From positions 1-51,233 of the forward strand of contig JAKMEK010000095.1 in the NCBI GenBank assembly GCA_022425945.1: a stretch of 51,233 nt of DNA, in the 5' to 3' direction. How positions within the stretch are numbered: position 1 is the stretch's first letter; each line of letters starts with the position of its first letter. Under the pieces are notes generated by a model. The model was not told where the DNA came from. It made no database searches and saw nothing but the letters and a program-made list of their open reading frames with translations. Shown in pieces: positions 43,783 through 50,919 of the stretch. The DNA comes from Flavobacteriaceae bacterium (lineage in GTDB: Bacteria; Bacteroidota; Bacteroidia; Flavobacteriales; Flavobacteriaceae). A program made the translations under genes and the position numbers.

Positions 43783-44933
43783 GCGTTGATTCGATTAATG
43801 GCTGTTTGTATTTGATCTTCCGTCACACAAAGTGAAAAGCGAATATAACCTTCTCCCTGACTCCCGAAAATTGTTCCAGGGGTTATGAAGATGTCTTTTT
43901 CGTATAAAACCTTATCAATAAAGGCTTCAGATGAGAGCGCGCTGTCGTTTAGTTTGGCCCAAACAAACATCCCTACACTATTCTTATCTGGAGTGGCTTG
44001 CATTAAACCTGCCAATTCCTCTACCAATGCGCGTCTTCTTTTGTAGACTGCATTGAGTTCGTCGAACCAGTCATTGGGCGCATTGAGCGCAGCAATAGCT
44101 CCTTGCTGAATCCCATAGAACATGCCCGAATCCATATTACTTTTAACCTTCAAAACCGATTGAATATTCGCTTGATTTCCTGCCAAAATCCCTACACGCC
44201 AACCTGCCATGTTAAATGACTTACTAAGGGAATTCAACTCCATACAAACATCTGATGCGCCGGGTAGAGACAAAATACTTTGCGGATGATCATTGAGAAT
44301 AAAGCTATAAGGGTTATCGTTTATTAGCAGTACCTCATTTTCTTTAGCCCATTTGATTAAACGGGTAAAGCTTGCTGTTTGCGCATTGGCACCTGTTGGC
44401 ATATGCGGATAATTCAACCACATTAGCTTGATCTTAGCGGTATCCATGGACTCAAGCTTTGCAAAATCGGGTTGCCAATCATTGTTGGCTGCTAGGTCAT
44501 AAAAAACTGGACTTGCTTCAACCATTTGTGTAACCGAGTTGTAGGTGGGATACCCTGGATTAGGAATAAGCACCTCATCGCCTTTATTCAAAAAGGCAAG
44601 AGAAATGTGCATGATGCCTTCTTTGGAGCCCATTAGAGGAAGAATATCCGAGGCAGGGTCTAGCGCTACATCATAGTTTCGTTTGTAAAAAGCTGCCATT
44701 GCTTCACGTAAGGCCGGTAGACCTTGATAGCTTTGGTACATATGCGCCTTTGGATGCGATAGTCCTTGCTGTAACGCTTCAACCACAGATGGATGAGGAG
44801 GTAAATCTGGGCTTCCAATTCCCATATTCAATACAGGTTTTCCTGCCTGAACTAGCCCAGCTACTTCTCTTAATTTCTTAGAGAAATAATATTCTTTTAC
44901 ACTTTCAAGACGGGTTGCAGTGGTCATTTTCAT
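43779..44933 (-). CDS. Aminotransferase, probably acting on aromatic amino acids
   Basis: A fold-type I PLP enzyme of 384 residues (MGIGSPDLPPHPSV, PLMGSKEGIMHI, LNYPHMPTGA, LINDNPYSFIL, PLP lysine in LNSLSKSFNMAGWRVG). On sequence alone it resembles the LL-diaminopimelate/aspartate group. Its position between pheA and tyrA, overlapping each by 4 bp, points to transamination of phenylpyruvate and hydroxyphenylpyruvate. That is inference from context. Met1 at 44933 or Met3 may be the true start. Confidence 0.88.
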   Translation of the reverse strand: MKMTTATRLESVKEYYFSKKLREVAGLVQAGKPVLNMGIGSPDLPPHPSVVEALQQGLSHPKAHMYQSYQGLPALREAMAAFYKRNYDVALDPASDILPLMGSKEGIMHISLAFLNKGDEVLIPNPGYPTYNSVTQMVEASPVFYDLAANNDWQPDFAKLESMDTAKIKLMWLNYPHMPTGANAQTASFTRLIKWAKENEVLLINDNPYSFILNDHPQSILSLPGASDVCMELNSLSKSFNMAGWRVGILAGNQANIQSVLKVKSNMDSGMFYGIQQGAIAALNAPNDWFDELNAVYKRRRALVEELAGLMQATPDKNSVGMFVWAKLNDSALSSEAFIDKVLYEKDIFITPGTIFGSQGEGYIRFSLCVTEDQIQTAINRINA

Positions 44934-45757
44934 TTTTTGGCATTGGTGTATTCACCTAAGATTTTGAATTCTAAGGCCATAATTGATAATATTTTACGTG
45001 CTTTCTCATAGTATTGAAACTGATCAAAGGTAACGTCTACAAAAAACGCATATTTCCCTGGGGTTTCTATGACTGGCAGGGATTGAATCTTGGTGAGGTT
45101 TAACAAACAATCGCTCATTACATTGAGCACTGCGGCTAAACTTCCACGTTGGTGATCCAAAATAATTTTTAACGAAGCCTTGTTAATTTTTTCTTTCTCG
45201 ACTGTGCCATTGCTTTTTTGGACAATCACAAAGCGCGTTACATTATCTTGAATGGTTTGTATGGAATGTGCTAGAATAGTCAAATCATAGATTGATGCAG
45301 CTTGTTTTGGTGCAATTGCGCCAATTCCCTTTCTATTTTCAGTAGCTATTGACCGAGCAACGTCTGCTGTGTCGGCAGCCTCTACGAGACGGATTTGTGG
45401 ATAAGCACGGAAAAACTCCTTGCATTGCAGTAAAGCCATTGGATGTGAATGCACTTCGGTTAAATCTTCAATGGTTTCCCCTTCCAATGCCATCAGGTTG
45501 TGATGAATGGTGAGGTTGTATTCTCCCACGATCGACAAATCATTTTGATCAATTAAAGCATAGTTAGGGATAATGGATCCAGCAATTGAGTTTTCGAGAG
45601 CCATGACAGCGTGCGATGCATCAGCAGAGATAACAGCTGTCACCAGAGTGTCAAAACTCAAGCACTCGAGTAATTCAACTTCCCGATGATAGTAATCCAT
45701 TGCCACAGCATGGTGAAATGAACCTTTAATTCCTTGTATCGCTATTTTTGTTTCCAT
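44930..45757 (-). CDS. pheA: Prephenate dehydratase
   Basis: PheA converts prephenate to phenylpyruvate for phenylalanine. It has IAIQGIKGSFHHAVA at the N-terminus, ALENSIAGSI, a mid-chain LALLQC-like segment, and the catalytic T-R-F in NVTRFVIVQ, then an ACT domain (about 190-270, LKIILDHQRGSLAAVLNV) that binds phenylalanine for feedback inhibition. There is no mutase domain. The frame runs to 45787, but ATG 45757 (METKIAIQG) avoids the terminator hairpin and gives 275 residues. It is first in the operon, behind the leader described at 45768-45939. Confidence 0.95.
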   Translation of the reverse strand: METKIAIQGIKGSFHHAVAMDYYHREVELLECLSFDTLVTAVISADASHAVMALENSIAGSIIPNYALIDQNDLSIVGEYNLTIHHNLMALEGETIEDLTEVHSHPMALLQCKEFFRAYPQIRLVEAADTADVARSIATENRKGIGAIAPKQAASIYDLTILAHSIQTIQDNVTRFVIVQKSNGTVEKEKINKASLKIILDHQRGSLAAVLNVMSDCLLNLTKIQSLPVIETPGKYAFFVDVTFDQFQYYEKARKILSIMALEFKILGEYTNAKK

Positions 45758-45767
45758 AGTATGCCCC

Positions 45768-45800
45768 AAAAAAAAAGTCCCGAACAAATGTCAGGACTTT
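45768..45800 (-). terminator. Attenuator terminator in the pheA leader
   Basis: On the minus strand AAAGTCC (45800-45794) and GGACTTT (45780-45774) form a 7-bp stem around a 13-nt loop, followed by an unbroken run of nine U in the RNA (45776-45768). It lies 10 bp before the pheA ATG with no gene end between it and the promoter, so its only evident job is to stop transcription inside the leader. Its 5' arm (45793-45800) is also perfectly complementary to 45826-45833 in the leader ORF, which forms the competing antiterminator. Confidence 0.88.
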
Positions 45801-45821
45801 AACTATCGTTGCGTTGATATA

Positions 45822-45890
45822 TTACAAAGTCCTTTCTACCTCATTGAAGAAGTAAAAAAAAGTGTTGCGATATATAAACGAGTTGTTCAT
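45822..45890 (-). CDS. Phe/Tyr-rich leader peptide of the pheA operon
   Basis: A 22-codon ORF encoding MNNSFIYRNTFFYFFNEVER followed by TL. Codons 11-15 read TTT TTT TAC TTC TTC; in total five Phe and two Tyr. It starts 19 bp after the -7 box of a strong promoter and stops 22 nt before the terminator hairpin. RNA of codons 11-14 (45849-45860) can pair with 45831-45842 (12 bp with G-U pairs), and 45826-45833 can instead pair with the terminator arm 45793-45800 (8 bp). This is the architecture of pheL/trpL-type attenuation: stalling at Phe or Tyr codons would free the antiterminator. The gene is inferred from sequence only; it is too short for homology. Confidence 0.85.
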   Translation of the reverse strand: MNNSFIYRNTFFYFFNEVERTL

Positions 45891-45908
45891 TTTTGTTCAA
45901 ATAGGTTA

Positions 45909-45939
45909 CAAACATAAGCCTCACTTGGAAATAAACAAA
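45909..45939 (-). promoter_or_regulatory. Promoter of the aromatic amino acid operon
   Basis: On the minus strand TTTG (45936-45939), exactly 19 nt and TATGTTTG (45909-45916) match the Bacteroidetes promoter. The predicted transcript starts near 45902, about 12 nt before the leader peptide ATG and about 145 nt before pheA. Confidence 0.75.
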
Positions 45940-46031
45940 CATTTCTGTTGTTTTTTTTTTCATGGATTGGAACTTATATGTTATTTTCTCTTAAAAAAGG
46001 GCTAATTTAATGGTCTATTGAAGATCAACTT

Positions 46032-47615
46032 ATGAAATCATCTCTATTTTCCCTGTTGCTGCTAACGGTTTTACTTAGCTGCAATGAAAATGAACAGAAG
46101 ACAACAGCGCAATTAAACGATTTTAATTACCTAGAGGCAAACATTACAACACTTACTACTGGATACGAGACTGGTGAATTTAGTATTGTTGACGTCACTC
46201 AGGCCTATCTAGATCGGATAGAAGCCATTGATAAAAATGGGCCAAATCTGCAATCAATCATAGAAATCAACCCAGATGCATTAACTATTGCTAGAGAATT
46301 GGATGCAGAATTCGCAAAAGGTAAAAAGCGTGGACCCTTACACGGTATTCCCATTGTACTAAAAGACAATATTGACACCCACGACAAGATGTCAACTACC
46401 GCAGGTTCTCGAGCATTAAAAAACTCAAAACCACTTCAAGACAGTGAAGTAGCAAAAAAACTAAGAGCCGCTGGAGCAATTATATTAGCGAAAGCCAATT
46501 TGAGTGAATGGGCCAACTTTCGAGGACAGAACTCTTCTAGCGGTTGGAGTGGTATAAATGGTCAAACGAAAAATCCTTATGTATTGACCCGTAATCCTTG
46601 TGGATCTAGTGCAGGCTCTGGAGCAGCTGTTTCAGCCAATCTTACCGTTTTAGCGATTGGCACAGAAACCAACGGATCCATTGTATGCCCGTCGAATGCC
46701 AACGGAATTGTAGGAATTAAACCTACGGTTGGACTCATCAGTCGCTCCGGAATCATCCCTATTTCGTTTACCCAAGATACCGCTGGACCCATGGCTCGCA
46801 CACTTACTGATGCTGTGTTAACCCTCGGCGCTTTGACTGGTGTAGATGATAAAGACAGTAAAACATTAGCCAGTAAAGAACATGCATTGACAGATTACTC
46901 ACCTTTTCTAAAGCTTGAAGGTGTTCAAGGAAAACGCATTGCATTGTACACTGCCCCCCTAGGAGAAAATGCAGAGGTAGATAGCCTTGTCCGCAAGTCG
47001 GTTAGAACATTAAAAAACTTGGGCGCGGAAATCATTGAAATTGATGCCATTACCCCTCGAGGAACAGGACAACATTCCTTTCAAGTAATGCTGCACGAAT
47101 ACAAAGATGGACTAAATACCTACTTTGCTTCGCTTGGAGAAAATGCTCCCATTAAAAATTTAGATGAGCTAATTGCTTTCAACGAACAAGATTCCATTGA
47201 ATTAAAGTACTATAATCAAGCCTATCTAAAAATGGCCAACGAAAAGGAAGGATTGGAAAGCGAGGCTTATCAAACAGCATTAGAAAATTTGATCCGCATG
47301 AGTCAACAAGAAGGGATTGATCGCATCATGAACGAGCACAATCTGGATGCTATCATTGCGCCAACAGGGAGTCCAGCTTGGAGTACCGATTGGCTCAATG
47401 GCGACAACTATCACCTAGGAAGTTCCTCTCCAGCTGCTTGGTCGGGCTACCCAAATATCACCGTTCCAATGGGGAATATACACGGCTTACCAGTGGGTCT
47501 TTCCTTTTTCGGAAGAGCCTGGAGCGAACCAATACTAATTGAAATCGCCTTTGGCTTTGAACAAAACACAAACGCCAGAATCACCCCAACTTTTAGAGCA
47601 AACGACGAGGAATAA
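46032..47615 (+). CDS. Amidase-signature family lipoprotein
   Basis: A 527-residue enzyme with a lipoprotein signal (lipobox VLLSC, Cys17), so it is exported and anchored. The amidase signature domain has the catalytic Ser-Ser-Lys triad: Lys in PIVLKDNIDT, Ser in the CGSSAGSGAAVS loop and the nucleophile Ser in GTETNGSIVCPS. GatA shares this fold, but GatA is cytoplasmic and lacks a signal, so this is not the tRNA amidotransferase. Substrates may be amides or short peptides outside the membrane. Its stop overlaps the start of the next gene by one base (TAATG). Confidence 0.88.
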   Translation: MKSSLFSLLLLTVLLSCNENEQKTTAQLNDFNYLEANITTLTTGYETGEFSIVDVTQAYLDRIEAIDKNGPNLQSIIEINPDALTIARELDAEFAKGKKRGPLHGIPIVLKDNIDTHDKMSTTAGSRALKNSKPLQDSEVAKKLRAAGAIILAKANLSEWANFRGQNSSSGWSGINGQTKNPYVLTRNPCGSSAGSGAAVSANLTVLAIGTETNGSIVCPSNANGIVGIKPTVGLISRSGIIPISFTQDTAGPMARTLTDAVLTLGALTGVDDKDSKTLASKEHALTDYSPFLKLEGVQGKRIALYTAPLGENAEVDSLVRKSVRTLKNLGAEIIEIDAITPRGTGQHSFQVMLHEYKDGLNTYFASLGENAPIKNLDELIAFNEQDSIELKYYNQAYLKMANEKEGLESEAYQTALENLIRMSQQEGIDRIMNEHNLDAIIAPTGSPAWSTDWLNGDNYHLGSSSPAAWSGYPNITVPMGNIHGLPVGLSFFGRAWSEPILIEIAFGFEQNTNARITPTFRANDEE

Positions 47616-48706
47616 TGAAGGATTTAGTTACACAACTATTGGCCATTGACAACTTTGATGTCGTCTTGGTTTTGAGCATTTTAATTGGGTTTGGATTGGT
47701 GGAAACGGTCTCCGGTTTCCTCACAAATTCTAAACGAAAAAAAGGAGATTGGGTACAAGAAATACTTAGCTTCTTGCTATTGTCAACAGGCATTAAACCC
47801 GCCATTGTCTTCAGTGTTTATTTGATTGGAAGTCGTTTTTTCCCCGAACAACACTACCTCTTTAACGAAATTTCTTTTGGCTGGGGTTTACTCATCTACC
47901 TCCTCATTGATGATGTGCTACAGTATTGGTACCACAGAACTGCGCATGAAACACCCTTCCTGTGGAAACTCCATCGATCACATCACCAGGCTGAAGAAAT
48001 GGGTTATTTTGTTTCCTATAGAAATGCTTTCTTGTACTATGTGCTGATGCCCAATATCTGGTGGGTAGGCCTAGTAGTTTATTCCGGTGGAGGAAAAGCA
48101 GTTGCCCTAGGTTTGGTATTAAAACAATTGGTTATCATCGGCTCGCATAGTCGACTGCGATGGGACAAACCATTTTATACATATCCCATTTTACGTCCGC
48201 TAATTAAAGTCATCGAACGCATCATCATCACTCCTTCCTTTCATCATTCGCACCACGGCACATCACTGCTCGATGAAGCCAGTGATCCCAATGGCAATTT
48301 TGGCAACATGTTCAGCTTCTGGGATCAACTTTTTGGGACCGCAACTTTTCAGCGAAGTTACCCAAAGCAGTACGGACTTCAGAAAAAAACAAACGATCCT
48401 TGGACTTCGGCTTATTTTTACCCCTTTGTTACTTCCCCAGACAAACAAAGTGATTGGCACAAAGACCACCAAATAAAAAAAACCGCAACCAAGGAGGCAG
48501 CAACTTTGACCTTAACCAAAGGAGAAAACTATTTGTGGTGTGCCTGTGGGCGGAGTGCCACTCAGCCCTTTTGCGATGGCTCCCATCACGGCTCTAAAAT
48601 CAAGCCGCAGAAATTCACTGCAAAACGAACAGGAGAAGTTCGTTTGTGCAATTGCAAGAAAACAGCAAAGGGACCCTTTTGCGACGACACTCACCTAAAT
48701 CTATAA
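47615..48706 (+). CDS. Sterol desaturase-family membrane protein fused to two CDGSH iron-sulfur motifs
   Basis: Residues 15-280 form a membrane di-iron hydroxylase of the sterol desaturase (FA_hydroxylase) family, with His clusters HRTAH (107-111), HRSHH (120-124) and HHSHH (210-214). Residues 305-363 hold two CDGSH-type 2Fe-2S motifs: C309, C311, C320, H324 (CACGRSATQPFCDGSH) and C345, C347, C356, H360 (CNCKKTAKGPFCDDTH). Having both in one chain suggests that the Fe-S part passes electrons to the di-iron site; this is inference. The substrate is unknown. The start overlaps the amidase stop by one base, and an SDR gene follows after 1 bp. Confidence 0.88.
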   Translation: MKDLVTQLLAIDNFDVVLVLSILIGFGLVETVSGFLTNSKRKKGDWVQEILSFLLLSTGIKPAIVFSVYLIGSRFFPEQHYLFNEISFGWGLLIYLLIDDVLQYWYHRTAHETPFLWKLHRSHHQAEEMGYFVSYRNAFLYYVLMPNIWWVGLVVYSGGGKAVALGLVLKQLVIIGSHSRLRWDKPFYTYPILRPLIKVIERIIITPSFHHSHHGTSLLDEASDPNGNFGNMFSFWDQLFGTATFQRSYPKQYGLQKKTNDPWTSAYFYPFVTSPDKQSDWHKDHQIKKTATKEAATLTLTKGENYLWCACGRSATQPFCDGSHHGSKIKPQKFTAKRTGEVRLCNCKKTAKGPFCDDTHLNL

Positions 48707-48707
48707 T

Positions 48708-49424
48708 ATGTCAAAAAAAGCCATCATCGTTGGAGCGAGCTCCGGAATTGGAAAAGCCTTAGCCATCGTACTTGCACAACAAGGATACACGGTAGGAATA
48801 ACCGGTCGAAGAGGAGAAATGCTCAACGAAATAAAAGCCCTCTACCCTGAGCAAATAATCACCATGGTAGCCGATGCTACCCACCCAAAAGCGGATGAGG
48901 AACTCGATGCATTGGTTCATCAACTAGGAGGACTTGACCTATTGATCATCTCGGCAGGAGTTGCCTTTATCAACAAAACATTGGACTTCGCACTAGAGGA
49001 CCACACCAATCAACTCAACGTGGTGGCCTTTACAAAATTGGCCAATTGGGGGATGCACTTTTTTGAACGTCAAGGCCATGGACATATGGCGAATATATCC
49101 TCAGTAGCGAGTCGAAGAGGAGGAAGACATGCGCCGGCCTATCACGCCTCCAAAGCCTATCAATCTAATTATTTTGAAGGAATGCGTCAACGCTTCCACA
49201 AAAGAAAACTTCCCATTGCAACAACCGACATTCGCCCGGGTTTTGTGGATACGGCCATGGCAAAAGGAAATGGGCTTTTTTGGGTAGCTACCAAAGAAAA
49301 AGCAGCAAAACAAATCTATCGTGCACTTCAACGTAAAAAAGCGGTCGTCTACATTACCAAACGATGGCGTATCATTGGGTTTATCTTTTCCAATATGCCA
49401 AAATGGATGCATAAAAGACTGTAA
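48708..49424 (+). CDS. Short-chain dehydrogenase/reductase (SDR)
   Basis: A classical SDR of 238 residues: cofactor motif GASSGIGKAL (8-17), ITGRR after the second strand (NADP+ preference likely), ISAGVA in the NNAG position, and the catalytic Ser in ISSVASRRG with YHASKAY (YxxxK). The C-terminus has a basic hydrophobic patch (IGFIFSNMPKWMHKRL), perhaps membrane-associated. It follows the sterol desaturase-like gene after 1 bp, so the two may modify the same lipid; this is a context inference. Confidence 0.9.
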   Translation: MSKKAIIVGASSGIGKALAIVLAQQGYTVGITGRRGEMLNEIKALYPEQIITMVADATHPKADEELDALVHQLGGLDLLIISAGVAFINKTLDFALEDHTNQLNVVAFTKLANWGMHFFERQGHGHMANISSVASRRGGRHAPAYHASKAYQSNYFEGMRQRFHKRKLPIATTDIRPGFVDTAMAKGNGLFWVATKEKAAKQIYRALQRKKAVVYITKRWRIIGFIFSNMPKWMHKRL

Positions 49425-49449
49425 AACTTTATCTTTAACAAAAAAACTA

Positions 49450-50340
49450 GTGCTTACACTCCAACACATTCATAAAAACTATGCAAACCTTCAGGCACTA
49501 AAAGATGTGTCTTTTTCACTTCAGCCTGGAGAAGTGGTAGGTTTACTCGGTCCCAACGGTGCTGGGAAATCTACCCTAATGAAAATCTTGACCGGTTACT
49601 TGAAAGAATGGGAAGGAGAGATTCGCTATGGAGAACAAAATTTACGTACTGCCACAAAAGCCATTCAGCAGGTCACGGGTTATTTACCCGAAAATAACCC
49701 GCTTTACCCAGAGCTTTATGTGCAAGAATATTTGCAGTTTATTTCCGAACTGTACAAAATACCTCAGCCACCCTTTATTGATGTTCTCGATAAAGTAGGG
49801 TTAACCGAGATGAAAAACAGGAAAATAAACACCCTTTCCAAAGGCTATCAACAACGTGTGGGCTTGGCAGCTGCCCTACTCCACAATCCAGAGATTTTGA
49901 TTCTGGATGAACCCACCACAGGACTCGATCCTAACCAATTGATTGAGATTCGGAAATTGATCCGTCAATTAGGAGAAGAAAAGATCGTCTTGCTGTCTAC
50001 CCATATCTTATCAGAGGTAGAAAGCATTTGCGATCGCGTCATCATCATTCGAAAAGGAGAAGTAGTGGCCGATGAAGCCCTTGAAAGCTTGCGAAAAGGA
50101 CAACAACAAATTGTACAAGTGGAGTTTGATTACCGCATTGAAACAGAAGCCTTGGCCAAGATTCCCGGAGTCAATAAGGCCGTCAATACCTTTGATTTTA
50201 ACTACGAATTGTATTGCAGTAAAGAAGAAGACGTGCGACCCAAGGTCTTTGACTTTGCCCATGATAATCAATTGAAAATTCTTTCCCTTCAACAGAAAAA
50301 TGAGAATCTTGCTGCCCTATTCAACTCTCTAACCAGTTGA
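49450..50340 (+). CDS. gldA: Gliding motility-associated ABC transporter ATP-binding protein GldA
   Basis: An ABC ATPase of 296 residues: Walker A GPNGAGKST (35-42 area), LPENNPLYPELYVQEY typical of GldA, signature LSKGYQQRVGLA, Walker B ILILDEPTTGLDPNQL and the switch His in LLSTHILSEVE. GldA works with the membrane proteins GldF and GldG in gliding of Flavobacterium; neither lies in this window. The frame extends upstream into the SDR gene, but GTG 49450 (followed by LTLQHIHKNY) gives the proper start. The exact subtype is likely, not certain, since related exporters are similar. Confidence 0.83.
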   Translation: MLTLQHIHKNYANLQALKDVSFSLQPGEVVGLLGPNGAGKSTLMKILTGYLKEWEGEIRYGEQNLRTATKAIQQVTGYLPENNPLYPELYVQEYLQFISELYKIPQPPFIDVLDKVGLTEMKNRKINTLSKGYQQRVGLAAALLHNPEILILDEPTTGLDPNQLIEIRKLIRQLGEEKIVLLSTHILSEVESICDRVIIIRKGEVVADEALESLRKGQQQIVQVEFDYRIETEALAKIPGVNKAVNTFDFNYELYCSKEEDVRPKVFDFAHDNQLKILSLQQKNENLAALFNSLTS

Positions 50341-50347
50341 CATTAAA

Positions 50348-50884
50348 ATGATCTGTACGCCCCGCTTGTCCATACTGCCGCTTGAACCGTCTGACCAGGC
50401 GGCTATACATGCAAAAAACTGTTTCCCAGAAGTCGCCAAATTCAATACCATTGGCATCCCCAAAAGCATTGAAGACACCCAGAAGCTATTAGCCCCTTTG
50501 TTTGAAAAACAGCAGCCAGAAAAAGGACAGCAACTAGGTTGGGTCATTCGTTTAAAAACTGATAACGCCTTCATTGGTGAACTAGGTATGCGACTGAGCA
50601 CTCCCAAATACAACAAAGGGGAGATTCATTACAGCCTGCTTCCCTCCCATTGGAACAAAGGCTATGCTACCGAAGCAGTAAAAGCATTACTTCATTATGG
50701 TATGGAAACGCTAAACCTTCACCGCATAGAAGCTGGTGTTCATACCCAGAACATTCGCTCCATTCGATTACTCGAAAATGTTGGCATGCAACGCGAAGGA
50801 AAGCATCGAAGAATCTTGCCCATAGGCGGAAAATGGGAAGATAATTATAGCTATGCTATTTTGCGGGAAAACGGGATTCAATAA
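50348..50884 (+). CDS. GNAT family N-acetyltransferase (RimJ/RimL-like)
   Basis: A 178-residue acetyltransferase of the RimJ/RimL group (Acetyltransf_3). Seen are the N-terminal TPRLSILPLEPSD, FIGELGMRL, YSLLPSHWNKGYATEAVKALL (acetyl-CoA loop) and NIRSIRLLENVGMQREG. Relatives acetylate ribosomal protein N-termini, amines or antibiotics, so the substrate is open. It begins 7 bp after gldA. Confidence 0.88.
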   Translation: MICTPRLSILPLEPSDQAAIHAKNCFPEVAKFNTIGIPKSIEDTQKLLAPLFEKQQPEKGQQLGWVIRLKTDNAFIGELGMRLSTPKYNKGEIHYSLLPSHWNKGYATEAVKALLHYGMETLNLHRIEAGVHTQNIRSIRLLENVGMQREGKHRRILPIGGKWEDNYSYAILRENGIQ

Positions 50885-50919
50885 AATTAATTAACTTGTA
50901 GGTTCCTAAATACTTACTG

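Noticed and set aside
45768-45800. Simple terminator of an upstream minus-strand gene
   Set aside because: No minus-strand gene ends before it; the gene upstream (46032) is on the plus strand. The only transcript crossing it starts at the pheA promoter, so it must act as an attenuator.
46032-47615. GatA subunit of the tRNA amidotransferase
   Set aside because: It shares the amidase fold, but the lipoprotein signal peptide places it outside the cytoplasm, and no gatB or gatC is nearby.
49321-49449. Upstream ATG start for gldA inside the SDR gene
   Set aside because: The added 43 residues have no ABC-domain character and overlap coding sequence of the SDR; GTG 49450 gives the normal start.
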